Of a DNA stretch of 64,000 nucleotides, positions 17,940-27,302 are shown in pieces. The notes below the pieces were generated by a model, which had not been told where the DNA came from, did no database searches, and saw only the letters and a program-made list of their open reading frames with translations. Origin of the DNA: UBA9926 sp018645765 (GTDB taxonomy: Bacteria > Pseudomonadota > Gammaproteobacteria > Pseudomonadales > Azotimanducaceae); NCBI GenBank assembly GCA_949372755.1, contig CASIBO010000003.1:62001-126000 (forward strand), written 5' to 3'. The first letter of the stretch is position 1, and each line of letters begins with the position of its first letter. A program made the position numbers and the translations under genes.

Positions 17940-19214
17940 TTATGACGCTTGTGACCGACCGTCACTCGGCGCGCTTAAGTCCGCCCGTGCATTGAGACGG
18001 CCAAGCAGTAAGGCCAAGGCCGCGCCCACAACACCCAACACCGCAGCCCATAAGTAATACAGATCAAAACCCAGTTTTCCAGGAAACGCGTCCATCAAAC
18101 GCGCGCTGATCCAGGGTTGATACACGTCCGGCGCATAACCAATAAAGCTGAGCGCGCCGATCGCAAGGCCCTTTGTGCGGATATCAACATTGGCACGCTC
18201 AAGGGTTGCCCAAAAAATGCCGCGAATGCCGTAGGTGAGTAACCCCACGATCAAAACGATCGTTAACAAAAGAACGACACCGGTCCCGGGCGACGTTTGA
18301 GTCAGCACTAAGAACATCATCGAGCTCGAGAATAGCAACACTGAGAGCACCCGCTCTTGGCCAAAAAAATCACCGCTGAAGCCAGCGATGGTTGCGCCAA
18401 TCGGGCGCATCCAGAGTTTTGCAACCGTTACACTCCCCACAACGACCGCACTAAGGCCAAGCTCACCTTGTAAATAACCCGAAAAGCTATAGGTTGCCCA
18501 GAACAACTGATAGCCCGTCAGCATACAAATTGCCGCCAACCAGAGAGACCGATTTCTTGCCAGCAAGCCCAAGGAATACCACAGACTCAATGATCTTCCT
18601 GCAGCATCGGCTTCCGACGGCCCTTCCTTCGGCAACCCAAACCAAATCACGGGCGCCATTAAAACCGCAACGAGGCTGTAAAATACGATCACGCGCTGCA
18701 GCGCGTGCGTTGACGACACCTCAACCTGATCCACACTGTAAGCGAAGATCAGCAAGGCAACACTCGCGAGCAAAGCCTCGATTAAGCCCCGGCCGCCATC
18801 CAGCAACCCAAAAAACTTGCCTTGCTCATCCTTCTGGGCAAGCAAACTGACGCTCTTGATCATGGCCGCCCAAAAAGTGAGCCCCGTGGTCAAACCCCAG
18901 CATAAAAAGATCACTTGAATCGCCCAGAGCGCCGGTAAGGTTGCGTACCAAAACCCTAATAAGCCCGTCGCAGCCAGAGAAAAAGCCATCAGTTTTCGGG
19001 GCGAGAACCGGTCCGCCAACCAACCACTGGGCACATAGGTCAGCACAAAGATCAGGCCCAGCAACGAGAAAATGTCTCGTAACTCAACGCCTGAGATGCT
19101 AAATGCTTCTAATAGGGTGATTTCAAAATTCTGTCTTAAATACACCAAAGGGTAGACCGCCCCGCCAGCAATAATCACCAAAGCCAGCTGTCCGTAACGT
19201 TTCACCGGGCTCAT
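17940..19214 (-). CDS. MFS transporter
   Basis: This 424-residue inner-membrane carrier has about twelve hydrophobic helices. The MFS loop between helices 2 and 3 reads GWLADRFSPRKLM (the GxLaDRxGrRk motif), near residues 64-76. The start has AAGGTGG four bases upstream. It lies between the class V aminotransferase gene (64 bp upstream) and soxBDAG (about 160 bp downstream), all on one strand. That suggests uptake of the amine that these enzymes process, though the substrate cannot be read from the sequence. Confidence 0.85.
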   Translation of the reverse strand: MSPVKRYGQLALVIIAGGAVYPLVYLRQNFEITLLEAFSISGVELRDIFSLLGLIFVLTYVPSGWLADRFSPRKLMAFSLAATGLLGFWYATLPALWAIQVIFLCWGLTTGLTFWAAMIKSVSLLAQKDEQGKFFGLLDGGRGLIEALLASVALLIFAYSVDQVEVSSTHALQRVIVFYSLVAVLMAPVIWFGLPKEGPSEADAAGRSLSLWYSLGLLARNRSLWLAAICMLTGYQLFWATYSFSGYLQGELGLSAVVVGSVTVAKLWMRPIGATIAGFSGDFFGQERVLSVLLFSSSMMFLVLTQTSPGTGVVLLLTIVLIVGLLTYGIRGIFWATLERANVDIRTKGLAIGALSFIGYAPDVYQPWISARLMDAFPGKLGFDLYYLWAAVLGVVGAALALLLGRLNARADLSAPSDGRSQAS

Positions 19215-19278
19215 AACACCACCTTGTTGGTCATCTTTTGAATCATCGCTTCATCCCTGTCGCCCCTTCTTGCCCGAC

Positions 19279-20499
19279 CTATAACACGGCATCCAAAGCC
19301 GTCAGGAGCTGATTGATTTCCTGCTCGGCGGTGTAATGCACAAAGCTAAGCCGCAACAACCCTTTATCGGGATCCTCTCCCATTGCGCGAATCACCCGTC
19401 CGCCATAGAAGTCCCCATCACCGGCCATAATGCCATGCGCTGCAAGTGCCGCTGCAACAACGGTCCCCGGTGCCGGCAGCGCAACGGCAACCGTTGGCGC
19501 TCGGATCAAGGCATCAAGGGGTCCCAGTACCCGCGCGTTGTTCTTGGCTGAAAAATAATCCAAAACGGGCTGTAACAAACGTTGTTCCGCGGCACGAAAC
19601 AAATCGTGGACAAACACGCCCCGTTCAACCGGATTTTGGCTGTGGCATCCATGGTGCGCCGCCACGGCGTCAAAGTAGTCTGTGATACCCGTACAGGCAG
19701 CAATTTGGGCATGATCCGGCCCAGCTGGCGTGAATTTTTTGGTAAGGCTATCGCCATTAAAGTCGTGTCCTTGATTCGGTAGCCGCTGGGCGAGTTCCCG
19801 CGCCACGACCATGACCCCTTGATGTGGACCATAGGTTTTATAAGACGAAAACAGATAAATGTCGGCGCCCAATTCCGCGACATTGGGCAGCCCGTGGGGC
19901 GCGTAAGACACGCCATCCACACAGCTCACCGCGCCCGCCGCCCGAACCATCGCCGTGATCCTGGCGACCGGATTAATTTCCGCCACAACGTTTGAGCAAT
20001 GCGGGAAACACACGAGACGAACCCGCTCGTCGAGTAGCTCGGCCAAATCATCGACATCAAGGTGTCCTGACTCAGGATCAACCGACCACTGGCGCACTTC
20101 AATGCCGGACAACGCCAGCCGGCGCCAGGGCCCGGTATTGGCCTCATGATCCTGATTGGTCACGATGATCGCATCCCCTTCGGAAAGCATCTGACGAAAG
20201 GCCTGGGACAAGACGTAGGTGTTCGCAGTCGTTGACGGGCCGAAGCTGACTTCATCGACCCCGACGCCTAAATAGCCTGCAAGCCCTGCTCGGGCTGCAT
20301 CCATTTCTTCGCCGCCTAATCGCGAGGCCTCAAAGCCATAGTAAGGCTGCACTTTACGCTCTCGGTAAAAACGCGTCAGTCGGTCTGTGACCTGCTGACA
20401 AGGGTAAGAGCCGCCCGCATTTTCAAACAAAGCTTGTCCTGCAAGACTGGGCTGAGAAAAGGCCGGAAACTGCGAACGAATAAACGCCTGATCGAGCAT
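19279..20499 (-). CDS. Class V aminotransferase / cysteine desulfurase-like PLP enzyme
   Basis: This 406-residue fold-type I PLP enzyme has Lys221 in SSYKTYGPH as the Schiff-base lysine. His118 in NQDHEAN stacks on the cofactor and Asp195 in SCVDGVSYAPHG binds the ring nitrogen. It belongs to the cysteine-desulfurase-like branch, but the canonical catalytic cysteine loop is not evident, so a lyase or aminotransferase role on an amino acid is more likely than sulfur transfer. AAAGGAG seven bases upstream supports the ATG. It is the first gene of the minus-strand run leading into the MFS transporter and soxBDAG. Confidence 0.82.
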   Translation of the reverse strand: MLDQAFIRSQFPAFSQPSLAGQALFENAGGSYPCQQVTDRLTRFYRERKVQPYYGFEASRLGGEEMDAARAGLAGYLGVGVDEVSFGPSTTANTYVLSQAFRQMLSEGDAIIVTNQDHEANTGPWRRLALSGIEVRQWSVDPESGHLDVDDLAELLDERVRLVCFPHCSNVVAEINPVARITAMVRAAGAVSCVDGVSYAPHGLPNVAELGADIYLFSSYKTYGPHQGVMVVARELAQRLPNQGHDFNGDSLTKKFTPAGPDHAQIAACTGITDYFDAVAAHHGCHSQNPVERGVFVHDLFRAAEQRLLQPVLDYFSAKNNARVLGPLDALIRAPTVAVALPAPGTVVAAALAAHGIMAGDGDFYGGRVIRAMGEDPDKGLLRLSFVHYTAEQEINQLLTALDAVL

Positions 20500-20672
20500 C
20501 GAAAAACTCCTTTACAATTTAAGCGCTCAGTTTAGCGCGTTATGTCTTGATGCGCTGAACTGCCACCAGCGCGTCATGACGTTAACGCAAGGTCTCTACG
20601 CGGTCGCGCCCTGCAATCCCAAATTAAGACTATGCTAACCTGATCACTATCATGACCCATTAAGGAGCCCGT

Positions 20673-21974
20673 GTGTTCTCAAGGAAAAAATTCGATAACC
20701 CCTATCTTCAGGGTAACTATGCACCGGTCACGAGCAGTCTGCACCAGACCGAATTGCCTTGCAGGGGCCAGCTCCCGGAGGACCTTAACGGGCTTTTTGT
20801 CCGGAACGGCCCGAATCCGATGACACCGCCCAAAGCGTCAAAGCACCACTGGTTCGTCGGAGACGGCATGTTGCATGGCATCCGCTTTGAGCAGGGCCGC
20901 GCGCTGTGGTATCGCAATCAACCCGTCAGCGCCAATGGCTCGACCGCTAACACCCATGTCATTGGTCACGCGGGCAATCTTTATGCTCTGGTCGAGGCCG
21001 GTGGCGCGCCGGTTAAAGTCGATGACCAGTTAAACTCTTTGGATGAACCGGCCTTTGAAAACACGCTGCCTCGCGGCCTCAGTGCGCACACCAAATTTGA
21101 AGCTGCAACGGGTTCGATCCATGCAATGTGCTATGACTTCAAACGCGGTTACCGACTATCCTACGTTGAAATCGGTGCTGACAATCGACTTGCACAACAC
21201 AAAGAAATTAAGCTTCCAAGTCAATCAATGGTGCACGATTGCGCCTTGACGGAACACTATGTTGTCGTCTTCGATCTGTCGGTCACTTTCAGCCCGAGCC
21301 GCCTCATCAGACGCTACTTTCCCTTCGCTTGGAATTCAAAACATCAAGCCAGAATCGGACTACTGCACCGTAAAGATTTGAGCCAAGCCATCACCTGGTT
21401 TGACATTGCACCGTGCTACATTTTCCACGCGATGAATGCGTTTGAAGATCATACTGGGCGGGTGATACTGGAAGCCATGCGGTATGACCGCATTTTCGAT
21501 CAAAACAAGTTGGGCCCATTTGGCGAAGCCTTGCCCTACCCAACTCGCTGGACGATGGATGTCGGTACAGGATCTGTCACCGAAGATCGGTTTGATGATC
21601 GGGCTTCAGAATTTCCGCGCGTTCACCCAAACCTGGAAGGTCAGGAGACCCAATTTGGCTATGCGCTTGGCGTTGGTCGCGATGCCAACGCGTTGGATTT
21701 CAATCAAATTCTGAAGTACCACCGGCGCGATGATCAGGTCACGGTGCATCAGCTGGCGTCGTCAAAAATGGCCTCAGAACCCGTTTTTGTTCCAAGGGCC
21801 GATGCCAAGTCCGAAGACGAGGGTTATTTAATGAGTTACGTCTATGACCAAGACAAAAACAGCAGCGAGCTGATCGTTCTTGACGCTCAAAACGTTTCTG
21901 CAGAACCGATTGCCAGTATCGACCTGCCACAACGAGTCCCCTTTGGTTTTCATGGGAGCTGGGTCCCTGTATAA
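20673..21974 (+). CDS. Carotenoid cleavage oxygenase family protein (first copy)
   Basis: This 433-residue non-heme iron oxygenase belongs to the RPE65/CCD/lignostilbene dioxygenase family. The four iron-binding histidines are visible: His139 (SAHTK), His188 (MVHDC), His252 (FHAMNAF) and His427 (GFHGSWVP). The N-terminal LNGLFVRNGPNP is also typical. It cleaves a C=C bond in a carotenoid, apocarotenoid or stilbene. Translation starts with GTG, with AAGGAG five bases before it. It is divergent from the PLP enzyme gene. A second member of the family, not a close copy, lies at 40499-41890. Confidence 0.88.
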   Translation: MFSRKKFDNPYLQGNYAPVTSSLHQTELPCRGQLPEDLNGLFVRNGPNPMTPPKASKHHWFVGDGMLHGIRFEQGRALWYRNQPVSANGSTANTHVIGHAGNLYALVEAGGAPVKVDDQLNSLDEPAFENTLPRGLSAHTKFEAATGSIHAMCYDFKRGYRLSYVEIGADNRLAQHKEIKLPSQSMVHDCALTEHYVVVFDLSVTFSPSRLIRRYFPFAWNSKHQARIGLLHRKDLSQAITWFDIAPCYIFHAMNAFEDHTGRVILEAMRYDRIFDQNKLGPFGEALPYPTRWTMDVGTGSVTEDRFDDRASEFPRVHPNLEGQETQFGYALGVGRDANALDFNQILKYHRRDDQVTVHQLASSKMASEPVFVPRADAKSEDEGYLMSYVYDQDKNSSELIVLDAQNVSAEPIASIDLPQRVPFGFHGSWVPV

Positions 21975-22099
21975 GACCCGGGTTTTACATTTCCCTGGTA
22001 GCGCAATCTGCGCCCGGCCCTGCTCGATAACCGCTTAACCAAGCCATCTCACCGATTCGGCTTAGGTCTTTGCTTTAGGATTGCGCAAAACCAATTCGT

Positions 22100-23203
22100 C
22101 TACAGTTCCGATATCAACTCGAGCACCTGCCAATCCTTTAGCGCGTTCTGACCGCGATAGAACATCACGTCTTTCCAATCCACACCGAGGGCGTCACACT
22201 CTTCTTTGATCAATTGCTCATCAGTGCTTCCGATTGCAATAATATTGATCATGTGACTGATGATTAACCCCAATTGAAAATCGAGTGTCAGGTCGTCTAA
22301 TGTGTAGTCTTCGACGCCGCCATCAACGAGCCCTTGATGATACTGGTCCAGCAGGCTGGTTTCACGTGCGCGGCGATCAACGGTTGCGAGCCCTAGCGTT
22401 AAAAGCCGCGCAAAATCCCATGCGCCTTGAGCAATAAAGGGAAACTGCCAATCAATGACCGCGAAGCGGCCACCGGCGGCGCTTGGGAAAAACAGCTGCT
22501 TGGCGTGATAATCACCATGCACCAACGTAAACGGCCGATTCGCGTAAAGCGCTTGTAACGCCGATAACTTTTTCGCGACCATCGGCATCAATTCTTGCGT
22601 AAAACCGGGCGCGTCAAACCAGGTCCCTAACTGTTCAACGATTTGTGCGGCCGCGCCAAAGCCCAGCGCAAAAAATGCTGGGTCATCATATTGAACGAAA
22701 TAGTCTTTTTCTCTTAAGAGCGCCTGGTTCCACCACCGGGCATGAAGCTTTGGGAGCTGCGCGAGGGCGAAGGTGACTTGGGATTCACTGATGGCCCAGG
22801 ATGGCGACTCGGACGGTCCTAAATCTTCAAGGATGAGCACAAACGCCTGCTGATCCGGCTGATGGCATTGAAAGAAACAAGGCGCCACATCGATGCCAGG
22901 CGCCTCAAAATCTCGATAGAACCCCGTCTCACGACGATACTGATCGAAAACATTTACAATCTCAGCAATGACCTGCGGGTTTTGCGACGTGTATTTCGCG
23001 ATCAGTCGGGTTGGCAACTCGGGTCCAATCTGATCCCACTCGACGTCCAAAAACGCGATTTCAGCCGTCTGACCTGGGGTTGTCGAGGCCCGAGACCGAC
23101 ATTCGATAATTCTGGCGGTCTTAGCGGCACCGGGCACCACTAAATGATCATTCAACCACGCAACCGTAAAGTCTTCTGGGCGAGTCGGTAGCCTTTGATC
23201 CAT
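22100..23203 (-). CDS. APH-like phosphotransferase (kinase) family protein
   Basis: This 367-residue protein has the aminoglycoside-phosphotransferase fold. The catalytic loop HGDYHAKQ (229-236) contains the catalytic Asp231, and the metal-binding motif IDWQ gives Asp251. The usual asparagine at the end of HGDxHxxN is Gln236, which may be a subfamily feature. AAGGAG nine bases before the ATG supports the start. Such kinases in catabolic clusters can phosphorylate hydroxyacyl-CoA intermediates (ACAD10/11 kinase domain; LvaA of levulinate catabolism). The ACAD gene 2.8 kb away makes that a reasonable guess. Antibiotic resistance is unlikely from context. Confidence 0.8.
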   Translation of the reverse strand: MDQRLPTRPEDFTVAWLNDHLVVPGAAKTARIIECRSRASTTPGQTAEIAFLDVEWDQIGPELPTRLIAKYTSQNPQVIAEIVNVFDQYRRETGFYRDFEAPGIDVAPCFFQCHQPDQQAFVLILEDLGPSESPSWAISESQVTFALAQLPKLHARWWNQALLREKDYFVQYDDPAFFALGFGAAAQIVEQLGTWFDAPGFTQELMPMVAKKLSALQALYANRPFTLVHGDYHAKQLFFPSAAGGRFAVIDWQFPFIAQGAWDFARLLTLGLATVDRRARETSLLDQYHQGLVDGGVEDYTLDDLTLDFQLGLIISHMINIIAIGSTDEQLIKEECDALGVDWKDVMFYRGQNALKDWQVLELISEL

Positions 23204-23428
23204 CGCTCAACACTCCTTAAACGATCTCTTTGTGATATTGCGCTTTTCAACTATTTAAACGACGTTGTCTCGCTGCCTCATCTAACTTAGTTCTGAGCTT
23301 GTGGGCTCGCGGGGCGCAACCGCTTAAGGTTGAAACCCGCGATCCGTGCAAGGATTCAGATTTAGCTCCGTTGCCTTTTCATCGCTTGGCGCCGCCGCCT
23401 ACCCAGAATCAACCTGTCGGGGAACCGC

Positions 23429-24268
23429 TTAGCGCAGGGTTTCCACCAGTTTCGCAATGGTATCTAAATGGGTAAGCACCTCGGCCTCAGAACGCTGAGG
23501 TAGCCCAAAGACTAAGTGCGTAAAGCCCTGTTCCAATCGATTGGTTGCCTGTTCAACATTCGCGGGCGCGCCAAACAAGGCCACGTCCAGGTCCACCATC
23601 GACCGGTCCCGCTTGGCTAGCGCTGCAGACATCGCCTCCATGGCACCCGTCCCGGCTCCGCCGATCGGCATCCAGCCCTCACAATAATCTGCAACCCGGT
23701 CGAACACCCATTTTGAGTTTGCACCCAACCAAATCGGCGGCCCACCTGGTTGAACCGGTTTTGGCCAGGACCAAATCGGATCGAAATTGACATGCTTGCC
23801 ATGGAACTCGGCCGCATCCTGCGTCCAGATCGCTTTCATCGCCAAAACCTTCTCTCGAACAATCGCCCAACGATGTTCAAACGACGCACCATGATTCGCC
23901 ATCTCCTCGACGTTCCAGCCGGCGCCAATGCCTAGGATCAAACGTCCGCCGGAGATCATATCCAGCGAGGCACATTCTTTTGCCAGAACAATCGGGTCGC
24001 GCTCGATAACCAAACAGATACCAGTTCCTAATTTAATGCGTGAGGTCACGGCCGCGGCAGCCGCTAACGCGACAAACGGGTCATGAGTCCGCCAATATTG
24101 CTCCGGCAGGTCTGTGCCGCCTGGAAACGGCGTCTTGCGAGAGGCTGGAATGTGGGTGTGCTCCGGAAAGAATAGAGAATCCAGCCCGCGTTCCTCGACC
24201 GCTTTCGCAAGCGCAATCGGCTGAATGGTTTGATCCGTTGGAAAAATTTGAACGCCAAACGCCGCCAT
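23429..24268 (-). CDS. LLM-class (luciferase-like) oxidoreductase, F420-type subfamily
   Basis: This 279-residue TIM-barrel flavin/deazaflavin enzyme reads like the TIGR03619 group of LLM oxidoreductases. Key segments are GLDSLFFPEHTHIP, IKLGTGICLVIERDP, LDMISGGRLILGIGAGWNVEEM and GPPIWLGANSKWV. Its ATG overlaps the stop of the upstream ABM gene by one base (TAATG), so the two are translationally coupled and probably work together. Whether the cofactor is F420 or FMN cannot be decided from sequence, and no F420 biosynthesis genes are in the window. Confidence 0.82.
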   Translation of the reverse strand: MAAFGVQIFPTDQTIQPIALAKAVEERGLDSLFFPEHTHIPASRKTPFPGGTDLPEQYWRTHDPFVALAAAAAVTSRIKLGTGICLVIERDPIVLAKECASLDMISGGRLILGIGAGWNVEEMANHGASFEHRWAIVREKVLAMKAIWTQDAAEFHGKHVNFDPIWSWPKPVQPGGPPIWLGANSKWVFDRVADYCEGWMPIGGAGTGAMEAMSAALAKRDRSMVDLDVALFGAPANVEQATNRLEQGFTHLVFGLPQRSEAEVLTHLDTIAKLVETLR

Positions 24269-24594
24269 TACAATGCCCCCTCGGTGGTTGATATCGACGA
24301 CGCCTCAACGCCATCTAGCAACTCGACGGTTGGCGGGCCCGCCAAACAATCTTTTAAAGGGACATTGGCCATCTTGAAGGCTTCATATTTGCCATGCAGA
24401 GCAAAGGCCGCTTCATCGTCATATTGCTCGAGCACAACATAGGTGTTTTCCGCAGCTCTCGAGCGATGCAAGGCATACAACCGACAACCAGGCTCCTCTC
24501 TTAAAACAACCTCAGCCAACTTCAAAAAATGGGTTTCAAAATGACTGATCTGATCTGGTTTAATTTGTAACGTCGCAACAATCCCTAATGCCAT
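24268..24594 (-). CDS. Antibiotic biosynthesis monooxygenase (ABM) domain protein
   Basis: This 108-residue ferredoxin-like-fold protein has the ABM pattern: an N-terminal IVATLQIKPDQISHFETHFLKL, then EPGCRLYALHRS, YVVLEQYDDEAAFALH and a C-terminal tail. These small dimeric proteins oxidise quinol-like compounds without cofactor or degrade heme; many remain uncharacterised. AAGGAG nine bases upstream supports the start. Coupling to the LLM gene points to a joint step in degradation of an unknown compound. Confidence 0.78.
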   Translation of the reverse strand: MALGIVATLQIKPDQISHFETHFLKLAEVVLREEPGCRLYALHRSRAAENTYVVLEQYDDEAAFALHGKYEAFKMANVPLKDCLAGPPTVELLDGVEASSISTTEGAL

Positions 24595-24894
24595 TGAATC
24601 GAACTCCTTGTGTTTAAACCAAGACTTAAAAAAATCCTTGGCTTCTTGCTTACCTGCTGACGCAGACTGTTTCTTGCCCTAACGCGCAGGTTGTGCGCTT
24701 AACTTCACGCTGCGGTCAAAGACGCCTTGATCCTACTCTGTTATCGATCGAGCATGCAAAAGGCTCAGCAGCAACTCGATCTGTACCGAGCCTGAGGTGC
24801 ACCTGCAATCGCCTACGCATCCACCTGGATTAGAGCCAATCAAAGCGGTCTATCGTCCATCTGACCGTACCAAATTGATCTCCGCATCAAACCA
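24595..24894. other. 300-bp gap with no recognised feature
   Basis: This lies between the ABM gene and the frameshifted PhyH gene, both on the minus strand. I see no open frame, hairpin or repeat of note. It may hold the promoter of the ABM-LLM pair. Confidence 0.5.
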
Positions 24895-25754
24895 TCACCG
24901 AGTCTCTTCGCCCTGCTGATACTGAAAAATCGACTTATACCCTTTGGACCAGTCGGGCGGCATCAGAACCGGTCTCGGATCAAAGCGGGCCCATCTTGAA
25001 CGCTCGCCCCGAACAACGGCTTCAGCGTGCTGACTCCCCGCTGTAAGGGTCGTGATCGGCATCGCGTCACTCGCGGAATAAGCGCACAACAGTAGCGGCC
25101 TAGGGCTTGCGCTGTTATTCGGCATCGAGCCATGCACTGCTCGACAATTGTGGACGGTAATCGTGCCGGCCGGGCCCGTCAGATACTCAGCACGATCCAC
25201 CTCGAGTGCCGGCAAATCCTCGTCCCTAATGTGGCCGGTCCACCGCCCCTGCTCGTCATATAAGTCAAACAGGTCCCGGTCATGACTCCCAGGAATAATT
25301 CCCATCGGCGCCATGTCCTGTGTGACATCCTTCAAGTAAACCCCAATGGTCAAAACATCATAATTGGTATGGGGCCAGAACTGGATATCCTGATGCCACT
25401 TCACCGCCTCGCCACCGCCACTCCATTTGAAATTGAGTTTTGAATGATGGAATTTTACGTTGGGGCCCAAAAGGTCTTCTGCGATATCGGCAAAAGGTCC
25501 GGTCGATGCGAACGCCCAATAGGTCTCGTGTTGATCTACCGGGGCATTGAGCCGCCTGAGTCGCGGCTGAGCGGCGGTGTGCTCTGGCTCAAGATCAAAT
25601 CGCGCATTAGACGCCGTTACGCCGCGACTTTCTTCGATAAAGTCATGGTTACGGCGTTAAGCCTCGTAAGCCAGGTGCTATCAACGAGTCCTTCCACCGC
25701 GCAATAGCCCTTTTCATGATAGCGGGCGCTTTGATCACTGGTCAGTATTTTCAC
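24895..25754 (-). pseudogene. Phytanoyl-CoA dioxygenase (PhyH) family gene interrupted by a single-base frameshift
   Basis: The last 191 codons (from base 25470 down) form a clear PhyH domain with iron ligands in KWHQDIQFW (HxD) and VHNCRAVHGS. The same frame continues upstream as FIEESRGVTASNARF and on to a stop codon at 25657-25659, with no usable start. The missing N-terminus is in another frame. It begins at GTG 25754 (GAGGA nine bases upstream), reads KILTSDQSARYHEKGY and WLTRLNA, then leaves the homologous frame near 25653. Adding one base there joins the parts into a continuous 286-residue protein, the normal family length. This is either a recent inactivating deletion or a sequencing error. 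Iron/2-oxoglutarate hydroxylation would be the intact function. Confidence 0.8.
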
Positions 25755-25987
25755 GCTCGGCATTCCTCATGAAAGATAAAGATGGACGGTTGTTTTCAGC
25801 GCCGACATAACGCGCCTGAAATCGCCACGATGCAACCTGCGCACAGGCCCTTGACTGAAAGTTATAGCCAGCCCAACCGCTTTGGTCAAGCGGGCCGAAG
25901 GGCCGGTAAGGTTCTTCGATCCGACTGCCTTCAATTTTCATCTCGAGCTGTTATAGTCGAGCGACGTTTTCACAAAAGAGTAGAGCC

Positions 25988-27217
25988 ATGATTGATTTTG
26001 AAATCCCCGAAGATGCCCGTTTGGTGCGTGACAAGGTGCGCGCCTTTGTCCAAAGCGAATGCCATCCGGCAGAAGAGATTTGCACCGCTGATAACTTCGA
26101 GACCGTACTGAGCGAGCTCCGCGTCAAAGCACGCAGCCAGGGCCTTTGGTGCCCGTTCGTTCCAGAACAACATGGCGGCATGGGCTTACGACCACTCGCC
26201 AATGCCCTTGTCCAGATGGAACTTGGCGAGAGCTTTCTCGGAGCATTGTCGATGAATACGCAAGGGCCCGATGACGCCACGATGCTGACCTTGCTTGAGC
26301 ACGGAACCGACCATCAAAAAGAAAAGTTTCTAAAACCACTCCTCAATGGCGAGAAACGCATTTGTTATTCCATGACGGAAAAAGCCGCAGGCGCCGATGC
26401 AACGGGGATGCAAACCACGGCAGTTTTAGATGGTGACGAATGGGTCCTCAACGGCGAGAAATGGTTTTCCTCCTCAGCGAGCGTTGCCGATATTGCCCTC
26501 GTCATGGCCAAGACCGACCCTGATGCACCCCGTCATGAGCAGTACAGCACTTTTCTGGTCGAACTTCCCAACCCTGGCTACGAAATTCTGCGCAATATCG
26601 AGACCATGCAGCCGCACACCGACCTGGGCTTAAAGCTCGGCGGCAGCCATTCGGAAATCAAAATTGAAAACCTTCGTCTGCCCAGAGAGAATATTTTAGG
26701 AGGCCGTGGTCAGGGCTTTAATATGGGTCAGCATCGACTGGCCTATGGGCGACTTCGTCATGGCATGCACAATGTTGCGATGGCCCAGCGCGCGCTGGAT
26801 CTAGCTGCCAAGCATGTTATCGATCGCAGCACCTTTGGTGAACGCTTGGCTGACCGACAAGGCGTGCGTTGGATGCTGGCAGACTGCGCGTCTGAAATTT
26901 ACAAGGCGCGACTCATGCTCTTACACATTGCTTACAAAGCAGAAAAAGGCATGGATCTCCGAAACGAAAATGGTATCGCAAAGGTGTTTATGGCCAATAT
27001 GGTGCACCAGGTTGTCGACACTGCGCTGCAACTACACGGCGCACTCGGCTACAGCCACGATACCCCGCTTGCGCGGTGGTACACGGGCATTCGATCCCAA
27101 CGACTGGTTGACGGCCCAGATGAAGTCCATCGCTGGCGCACCGGCGCAAATGTGATCAAGGCTTATGAAAAGTACGGCACCACGGCGTCCGCCTGTGGCG
27201 GCGAATTATTCGATTGA
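25988..27217 (+). CDS. Acyl-CoA dehydrogenase (ACAD10/11-like)
   Basis: This 409-residue flavoprotein has the full ACAD layout. The N-terminal helical domain contains GLWCPFVPEQHGGMGL. The middle beta domain contains CYSMTEKAAGADATGMQT and WVLNGEKWFSSSA. The C-terminal domain contains RSTFGERLADRQGVRWMLADCA and LHGALGYSHDTPLARWY. Near the C-terminus it has VDGPDEVH where MCAD-type enzymes have YEGT, a feature of the ACAD10/11 group. Those enzymes act with an APH-like kinase on 4-hydroxyacyl-CoA in known pathways. A kinase of that fold is encoded at 22100-23203. It is divergent from the PhyH gene, and a strong hairpin follows the stop. Confidence 0.9.
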   Translation: MIDFEIPEDARLVRDKVRAFVQSECHPAEEICTADNFETVLSELRVKARSQGLWCPFVPEQHGGMGLRPLANALVQMELGESFLGALSMNTQGPDDATMLTLLEHGTDHQKEKFLKPLLNGEKRICYSMTEKAAGADATGMQTTAVLDGDEWVLNGEKWFSSSASVADIALVMAKTDPDAPRHEQYSTFLVELPNPGYEILRNIETMQPHTDLGLKLGGSHSEIKIENLRLPRENILGGRGQGFNMGQHRLAYGRLRHGMHNVAMAQRALDLAAKHVIDRSTFGERLADRQGVRWMLADCASEIYKARLMLLHIAYKAEKGMDLRNENGIAKVFMANMVHQVVDTALQLHGALGYSHDTPLARWYTGIRSQRLVDGPDEVHRWRTGANVIKAYEKYGTTASACGGELFD

Positions 27218-27223
27218 CGCCGC

Positions 27224-27254
27224 GCCGGGTCCAGTTCGATCAACTGGATCCGGC
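27224..27254 (+). terminator. Strong hairpin after the acyl-CoA dehydrogenase gene
   Basis: A stem of about 13 base pairs (27224-27236 with 27242-27254, one G-T wobble) and a five-base loop CGATC starts seven bases after the stop codon. It lacks a U-tract, so it may act as a Rho-assisted terminator or an mRNA 3'-end stabiliser rather than a textbook intrinsic terminator. Confidence 0.55.
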
Positions 27255-27302
27255 AAATCGCTCAAGTCTTGCGCCGTTCAATAGAAGATGTGAGTCCAGC
27301 TA

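Noticed and set aside
22001..22013. Small GCGCA/TGCGC hairpin after the first carotenoid oxygenase gene
   Set aside because: Five-base stem with no U-tract; too weak to list as a terminator.
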